NCBI GenBank assembly: GCA_005883365.1
Contig: VAXA01000283.1
Span: 1-6,887 of the forward strand
From: Actinomycetota bacterium
GTDB taxonomy: Bacteria > Actinomycetota > Thermoleophilia > Gaiellales > Gaiellaceae
Length of the DNA: 6,887 bases
Direction of reading: 5' to 3'
The position numbers and the translations under genes are program-made. The notes below the pieces were generated by a model. That model did no database searches, had not been told where the DNA came from, and saw only the letters and a list, made by a program, of their open reading frames with translations. Shown piece after piece: positions 1 through 3,985 of the stretch. Within the stretch, counting starts at the first letter, position 1; each line of letters starts with the position of its first letter.

Positions 1-501
1 GGTCGTGATGTCCGAGCCGATCACGTGCAGCCGGTACTTCGCGCGCTCGTACTTCGCGTCGCTGATGTCCGGAATCTCGTCCCTGGGCGGCAGGTCGCGC
101 CGCTTGACGTCGGCGAAGGTGAGCTCGGTCTTGCCCAGCTCGTGCGCCAGCGGCGAGGCGGCGAGCTGCTCGCCCATCCACTCGAGGAAGTAGCGGCCCG
201 GCGCCAGCCCGCGCAGGCGTGCCACCGCATTCCACAGCCCGCCGACCCACTTCCCTCCGGGGCCGCAGTCCGCGAAGCGCGCGTACGTCGCGTCCGCGAG
301 AAGCTTCTGGATGCCCGCGGAGTCGTAGCCCACCACCAGGAGCCCGGCGACGATCGAGCCCGCCGAGGTGCCGGCAAGGTTCACCCACTCCTGCACCCCG
401 GCGTCGCGCTCGGCGGCGGAAATCGCTCCCGCAAAGGCGATGCCCTTCACCCCGCCGCCCTCGAACACCCCGTCGGCGCGATGCCTCTCGTCTGCTGGCA
501 C
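1..501 (-). CDS. Patatin-like phospholipase, N-terminal part (runs off window)
   Basis: Patatin-family lipid acyl hydrolases cleave fatty acyl chains from phospholipids with a Ser-Asp dyad. The 167 visible residues contain the oxyanion-hole motif GGGVKG at residues 15-20 and the nucleophile elbow GTSAG at 44-48, with Ser46 as the expected catalytic residue. The catalytic Asp (usually in a DGG or DGA motif) would lie beyond the window edge and cannot be checked. The start is GTG at 501-499. It shares one base with the TAG stop of the upstream peptidase gene and has a consensus AGGAGGT seven bases upstream. No signal peptide precedes the GGGVKG motif, so the enzyme is probably cytoplasmic or acts on the inner membrane face. 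It is the third gene of an operon with a membrane protein and a C1 peptidase. The family call is firm; substrate and role are unknown. Confidence 0.9.
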   Translation of the reverse strand, partial: MPADERHRADGVFEGGGVKGIAFAGAISAAERDAGVQEWVNLAGTSAGSIVAGLLVVGYDSAGIQKLLADATYARFADCGPGGKWVGGLWNAVARLRGLAPGRYFLEWMGEQLAASPLAHELGKTELTFADVKRRDLPPRDEIPDISDAKYERAKYRLHVIGSDITT

Positions 502-1325
502 TACTCCCACCTCCTGCTCGTCGTGGTGACCTGCTCGATCACCCAGAAGTCCTGCGCGAGGTTGCTGCTCGTGACGTAGCTCGCCGGCATCCAGAAGTAG
601 CCGTGGTCGGCCCAGTCCTCCCCCCAGGAGTTCCGGCACTCGAAGAAGAGCTGCCCCTGGATCTGCTTGTAGCCGACGGCGACGACGGCGTGGCCGCCGA
701 GCACGGTCTCGCTCGCCTGCGGCATCGGGACGATCCCGTCCGAGCCGACGTCGCTCTCGAACGACTCGTAGACGGTGAACCCGAACGAGATCGGATACCC
801 GGTGGCGAGCACGTTCTGGATCCCCATCTGCGTCTGCGGCACCCGTGCGTACCGGATCGCTTGATGCTTGAGCCCGTCCTCGTACGCCTTCGCCGGCGGC
901 TTGGCCGCGAACTCGTCGATCTCGTACGGCCAGCCGTCCTCGGGCGGCGCGCCGAGTTGTGCAACCGACTTGATCCCGTCCCGGATCTCCGCGCCGGAGT
1001 CCTGGTCGACGGTTCCCTCCATCGCGCGCTCGTTGTAGTAGATGAAGAGCCGCGAGGGCGTCGCGGCGTCGGACTCCGCCTGCTTGAGCTGGTTGAAGTG
1101 GAGGATCGCGCCGATGCTGTTGGCCGTGCACGAGCCGAGCTGGCCCTGGTCGTAGACGGGCGGCATCTGGTCGCGGAGGCTCACCTCGGCCGGCAACGTC
1201 TTCACCGGCTCGACCGCCATGAGGTAGTCGCGCATGTCGGGGTGGTCCGGCCTCCAGCCGTACCGCTTCTGCGTCCGTACGGCGAGACCCGTCGGCGCCT
1301 CACTCATCACTGCTGCGTTGCTCAC
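501..1325 (-). CDS. Papain-family (C1) cysteine peptidase, cytoplasmic
   Basis: A 274-residue protein with the full papain catalytic set. Gln60 of the oxyanion hole sits six residues before the nucleophile Cys66 (DQGQLGSCTANS), the usual papain spacing. His212 lies in LGGHAVVAVGY and Asn232 in RNSWGEDW. The N-terminal YGWRPDHPDMRDY stretch (22-34) is typical of bacterial C1A peptidases. There is no signal peptide and no long inhibitory propeptide, only about 45 residues before the catalytic core, so it is likely cytoplasmic and may be active as made. The start is GTG at 1325-1323 with AAAGGAG six bases upstream. A second possible start is the ATG at residue 7. The first 26 bases overlap the end of the upstream membrane-protein gene, and the stop shares one base with the patatin-like start, so translation of the three is probably coupled. 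The family is certain; the target protein is unknown. Confidence 0.93.
   Translation of the reverse strand: MSNAAVMSEAPTGLAVRTQKRYGWRPDHPDMRDYLMAVEPVKTLPAEVSLRDQMPPVYDQGQLGSCTANSIGAILHFNQLKQAESDAATPSRLFIYYNERAMEGTVDQDSGAEIRDGIKSVAQLGAPPEDGWPYEIDEFAAKPPAKAYEDGLKHQAIRYARVPQTQMGIQNVLATGYPISFGFTVYESFESDVGSDGIVPMPQASETVLGGHAVVAVGYKQIQGQLFFECRNSWGEDWADHGYFWMPASYVTSSNLAQDFWVIEQVTTTSRRWE
509..515 (-). promoter_or_regulatory. Shine-Dalgarno site of the patatin-like gene
   Basis: AGGAGGT on the minus strand, seven bases from the GTG at 501. It lies inside the last codons of the peptidase gene. It decides the start of the patatin-like gene, which would otherwise be unclear because the reading frame begins with a GTG overlapping a stop codon. 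Confidence 0.85.
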
Positions 1326-2358
1326 GACCCGCTCCTTTCTGTGCGGTCTTGCTCTTCGGAGACGACTCCGCCGCTCCCGGCAGGACGGAGGTGAGGGTGT
1401 CCTGCGCCCAGCGCTCGCTGAAGCCGGCGAGGAAGGCGAGGACGAGCAGGGCCAGCCGCCGGTGGTCCGTGCTCTCGCCGGCGGCGACGGGAACGTGGAG
1501 CAGGCCGCCGTCGAAGGCGAACGTGATCACCGTCGCGAAGGCGCCGCCGATCAGCGGCCGCAGGCCGCCGAGGAAGAAGGCATAGGGCCCACCTACGTCG
1601 TACTCGAGATCGAACTTGCCGCTGTTGATCCGCTGGATCACGCTCACGAAGGCGCCGACAGCGCCGGCGGCGAGGGCGGCGACCGGAGCGGCCCAGCTGA
1701 TCGCCAGCCAGCCGGCAGCGATGCCGGCGAGGGCCAGGGTGACGGTCGCGATGCCGCCGAAGTAGACGAGTTGCGCCTGGCCGTTCGCCGCCTCGTGGTA
1801 GTAGGACGTGGCCTCGCTGATCGCGGCGTGCTCGCGCTCGAGCGCCGCGGCCGTTCTCGTCTTGTCGCCGGCACCCGCGCGCTCGTCGACCAGGCTGAGC
1901 AGGTGGGCCGCGCTGGAGATGGCGAGGTCGAGGCAGATCCGCTGCCGGACTCCCGTCAACACCGCCTTCGCCCGCACCGCCAGCGTGTCGCACCGGTGCA
2001 GCTCCGAGGTGACGTCGGGATCGTTCTTCGTCGCCCAGTCGCTCTCGCGATGGAAACCGTAGGTGGGCGCGAGCAGGCCGCGGAACCGTTTCTTCTCCGT
2101 CAGTGCGACCGCGCTCTCGACGTGCGAGCACCAGTAGGCGCGAACGATCCGGCCGTGGGCGGCTTCGAAGCCAGCGCGGACTAAGTCGTACTCGGCAGCG
2201 ACCGCAGGATCGGGCGTGCCGGCCTGGCGAACTCGCCACCAATCGTGGTGCGCGTACACGAGCTCGGTGAAGCTCGGGGGGCGCGCAGGGCTCCTCGGTT
2301 GCGCCGGCACCTGCCGCATAGGTGCTACGTCGCTCAACGGCTGGATCAGCTCGGTCAC
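1300..2358 (-). CDS. Multi-pass membrane protein of unknown function, first gene of the protease-lipase operon
   Basis: A 352-residue protein. About 195 soluble residues come first, rich in Ala, Arg and Glu and including a likely helical stretch around 115-190. Four hydrophobic segments follow at roughly 196-220, 223-243, 264-284 and 301-314. Between and after them are the motifs SVIQRINSGKFDLEY (239-253), LRPLIGG (266-272) and AGFSERWAQDTL (311-322). I recall similar RPLIGA-like and GFSERW-like motifs in uncharacterised bacterial membrane proteins but cannot name a family with certainty. The last 30 residues are polar and charged. The start is GTG at 2358 with GGAGAG four bases upstream. It probably sits in the membrane with its long N-terminal part in the cytoplasm. 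Being first in an operon with a protease and a patatin-like lipase, it may anchor or sense for them; that is inference. Confidence 0.85.
   Translation of the reverse strand: MTELIQPLSDVAPMRQVPAQPRSPARPPSFTELVYAHHDWWRVRQAGTPDPAVAAEYDLVRAGFEAAHGRIVRAYWCSHVESAVALTEKKRFRGLLAPTYGFHRESDWATKNDPDVTSELHRCDTLAVRAKAVLTGVRQRICLDLAISSAAHLLSLVDERAGAGDKTRTAAALEREHAAISEATSYYHEAANGQAQLVYFGGIATVTLALAGIAAGWLAISWAAPVAALAAGAVGAFVSVIQRINSGKFDLEYDVGGPYAFFLGGLRPLIGGAFATVITFAFDGGLLHVPVAAGESTDHRRLALLVLAFLAGFSERWAQDTLTSVLPGAAESSPKSKTAQKGAGREQRSSDE
1332..1338 (-). promoter_or_regulatory. Shine-Dalgarno site of the C1 peptidase gene
   Basis: AAAGGAG on the minus strand, six bases before the GTG at 1325. It lies within the coding end of the membrane-protein gene and supports the GTG start over the internal ATG six codons later. 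Confidence 0.8.
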
Positions 2359-2362
2359 CCGA

Positions 2363-2368
2363 CTCTCC
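2363..2368 (-). promoter_or_regulatory. Shine-Dalgarno site of the membrane-protein gene
   Basis: GGAGAG on the minus strand, four bases from the GTG at 2358 (six bases if only GGAG is counted). It supports the GTG start over the ATG at residue 14. Confidence 0.65.
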
Positions 2369-2390
2369 GATCCGTGACGGCGGTCTCCTG

Positions 2391-2419
2391 ACCTTAGGCG
2401 CTTCTCCCCGAACCTACAA
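2391..2419 (-). promoter_or_regulatory. Possible promoter of the membrane protein-peptidase-patatin operon
   Basis: On the minus strand, TTGTAG (2419-2414) is followed after 17 bases by TAAGGT (2396-2391). The second element fits the TAnnnT form of actinobacterial -10 boxes; the first matches TTGACA only in its leading TTG. It would start the transcript about 25 bases before the GTG at 2358, leaving room for the Shine-Dalgarno site. This is a pattern match only, with moderate to low support. Confidence 0.4.
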
Positions 2420-2457
2420 GGGGGTCCGGTTTAGCTCGACAAGGCCGCCCGCCTGGA

Positions 2458-3086
2458 ATCTACACCGACGCGCAGCGGGCGCCGTTCCGCGAGGCCGGGC
2501 ATCCGGGGATCGACATCTTCGGGGACAGCCGCGGCTGCAACACCGACACCGGTCTCTTCGAGGTCGAGGACATCGCGACCGACTCGGCGGGCGCTGTGTC
2601 GCGGCTCTGGATCGTCTACCAGCAGCACTGCGAGGGCGGTCACCCGGCGGTGTGGGGTGAGGTGAAGCTGAACGAGCCTGTGGACGTCGGCGCGACAGTC
2701 GCGGCCCCGGGGATCGTGCGCTGGCCGACGACGGACGTCGGCGCGCCGAACACGGTCGTGCCGGTGACGGTCGTGGCGACGGGGAGCACAACGATCAACG
2801 GCGTCTCGGTGACCGGCGTGAACGCTGCGGACTTCGCCGTCCGCGCCGACGAGTGCAGCGGACTCCCGATGACGGCCGGCGACGCGTGCCAGGTGTGGCT
2901 GCGGTTCGTCGCGAAGGCGTCCGGCGTCCGGCAGGCGACGTTGCACGTCACCGACGCCACGGGTAGCGCATACAACGTCACGCTCCAGGGGTTCGCGTAC
3001 GGCGGTACGACCGCCGTCACCATGACGAGCGATTCCGGCGACTACATCGGCCAGGGCCAGACCTGGTCGTACTCGCTCCCGCACGG
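2458..3086 (+). pseudogene. Inverted copy of an internal piece of the secreted IPT-protein gene
   Basis: These 629 bases read on the plus strand as residues 99 to 308 of the secreted protein encoded at 3986-6256 on the minus strand. Base-by-base comparison with the reverse complement of 5334-5962 shows no indel and one mismatch: C at 2706 against G, opposite position 5714, a silent GCC/GCG Ala change. The copy has no start codon, signal peptide or proper end. On the left it begins in the middle of the first RGCNT/QHCEG domain. On the right it stops just inside the second one and continues out of context. It cannot make the parental protein and is best called a gene fragment. Such near identity means either a very recent duplication or an artefact of amplification or assembly. 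Confidence 0.9.
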
Positions 3087-3229
3087 GGGTCCTGCTGACC
3101 CGAACTCCTCGGCGAGCGCCTCCTGGCGCAGCCGCGTCCCCGGCGGCAGCTCGCCGCTAGCACGCGCGCGTGCAGCTGGCTCGCGAGCTTGTCGACCAGC
3201 GCGCGCCGTTCGTCCGCCGCCTGGCTCAT
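3076..3229 (-). pseudogene. GntR-family regulator, 5' fragment with two frameshifts
   Basis: The ATG at 3229-3227 opens MSQAADERRALVDKLASQL and HARVL. The frame then shifts by one near 3157-3162 to give SGELPPGTRLRQEALAEEFG, and shifts again near 3098-3101 to give VSRTPVRE. Joined together these are the classic N-terminal winged helix-turn-helix of GntR-family (FadR-like) repressors, up to the TPVREAL recognition region. Each shift looks like a single lost base. After VRE the sequence becomes the inverted gene copy, so the rest of the DNA-binding domain and the whole effector domain are missing. The ATG overlaps the stop of the upstream TauE/SafE gene as ATGA, so it was the last gene of that operon and may have regulated it. 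The shifts may be real decay or sequencing errors near a bad join. Confidence 0.8.
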
Positions 3230-3618
3230 GTGCGGACGCTCTCACGGCGCAGGCCGTCTCGGGCGACCCTGAGGCCGACGAGGCCGATGAAGACCGCGAA
3301 CACGACGCGCAGCGTCGACGCCGGCAGCGCGAGGGCGAGCAGCGCACCGAGGACGCTGCCGACCGCGCCGACGACTCCGAAGCGGAGCGCGAGCCCGAGG
3401 TCGCCGACACCTCGGCGGCGCAGGGCGAGGCTCCCCGCGACGGCCGTCGGCAGGATCACGAGCAGCGACGTCGCCTCCGCGGCGTGCTGCGAAAGGCCCA
3501 CCGCCAGGGTGAGAAAGGGAACGACGAGCGTCCCGCCTCCGACCCCGAGCAGGCCCGAGGACACGCCGACGACGACGCCGAACGCCACGAGCGCGACGTA
3601 GAGGGTCGGCCCGCTCAT
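3226..3618 (-). CDS. TauE/SafE family permease, second half-length subunit
   Basis: A 130-residue membrane protein. TauE/SafE proteins are thought to export sulfite or other small sulfur-containing or organic anions. It carries the family signature SGLLGVGGGTLVVPF at residues 21-35 and hydrophobic helices at about 7-40, 48-66, 76-99 and 103-117, followed by a basic tail. Typical family members are about 250 residues with two such halves; this one is a single half. Its ATG (3618-3616) overlaps the stop of the preceding half-length gene as ATGA, and its TGA (3228-3226) overlaps the ATG of the GntR fragment in the same way. No strong Shine-Dalgarno sequence precedes it, consistent with translational coupling. 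It most likely pairs with the neighbouring half to form one transporter. The substrate cannot be told. Confidence 0.85.
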   Translation of the reverse strand: MSGPTLYVALVAFGVVVGVSSGLLGVGGGTLVVPFLTLAVGLSQHAAEATSLLVILPTAVAGSLALRRRGVGDLGLALRFGVVGAVGSVLGALLALALPASTLRVVFAVFIGLVGLRVARDGLRRESVRT

Positions 3619-3974
3619 CCGCGGGCTGCCACCAGCGCCGCGACGCCGACGAGGAACGTGCCGAAGACGACCTTGAGGAGCCGCTCGTCGATCCGCGCGA
3701 GGAGGCCCGCGCCGATCCGCGCTCCGACGACCGAGCCCACCGCGAGTCCGAGCGCCTGCCACCACCGCACCTCGCCGGCGACGCCGTAGGTGGCGATGCC
3801 CGCGAGGCTGATCGGGATGATCGCCCCGAGCGAGACGGCATGGGCCTCGCGCTGCGCATAGCCGGCCCAGAGCACGAGCAGCGGCACCATCACGATCCCG
3901 CCGCCCACCCCGAGCAGCCCCGAAAGGACACCGCCACCGAGCCCGATCGCGAGCAGCTTCGGGTCTAGGCGCAT
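3615..3974 (-). CDS. TauE/SafE family permease, first half-length subunit
   Basis: A 119-residue membrane protein with the TauE/SafE signature SGLLGVGGGIVMVPLL at residues 18-33. Hydrophobic helices lie at about 7-36, 43-64, 73-93 and 99-116. It is half the usual family length and similar in plan to the next gene, with which it shares a 4-base ATGA overlap; the two probably act as one transporter. The start chosen is ATG 3974-3972, just before MRLDPKLL. An in-frame GTG four codons upstream is possible. Neither has a Shine-Dalgarno sequence, and the gene begins only 11 bases after the stop of the secreted-protein gene. Either it is read through from that gene, or its own upstream region is missing. 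Identity as a TauE/SafE protein is secure; substrate is unknown. Confidence 0.85.
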   Translation of the reverse strand: MRLDPKLLAIGLGGGVLSGLLGVGGGIVMVPLLVLWAGYAQREAHAVSLGAIIPISLAGIATYGVAGEVRWWQALGLAVGSVVGARIGAGLLARIDERLLKVVFGTFLVGVAALVAARG

Positions 3975-3985
3975 CGCGCGGGACA

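Larger units (their letters stand above)
2359..2457. other. Leader region between the operon start and the inverted gene copy
   Basis: About 100 bases without a convincing gene. It holds the Shine-Dalgarno site and possible promoter of the downstream operon. At 2458 it changes abruptly into sequence copied from the secreted-protein gene. In the frame of that copy there is a TAG at 2395-2397 and no ATG, GTG or TTG between it and the junction, so nothing here supplies a start to the copied fragment. Confidence 0.6.

Noticed and set aside
219..1394. Long open frame on the plus strand, 391 codons
   Set aside because: It lies opposite the C1 peptidase and patatin-like genes, is rich in Arg and Pro, and matches no family. 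It is a by-product of high GC content.
1234..2184. Long open frame on the plus strand, 316 codons
   Set aside because: It is antisense to the membrane-protein gene, whose hydrophobic helices and Shine-Dalgarno sequence show the minus strand is the coding one.
2596..3789. 397-codon plus-strand frame beginning in the inverted gene copy
   Set aside because: Only the first 163 or so residues are meaningful and they are copied from the secreted protein. The remainder is antisense to the TauE/SafE and GntR genes. It has no convincing start.
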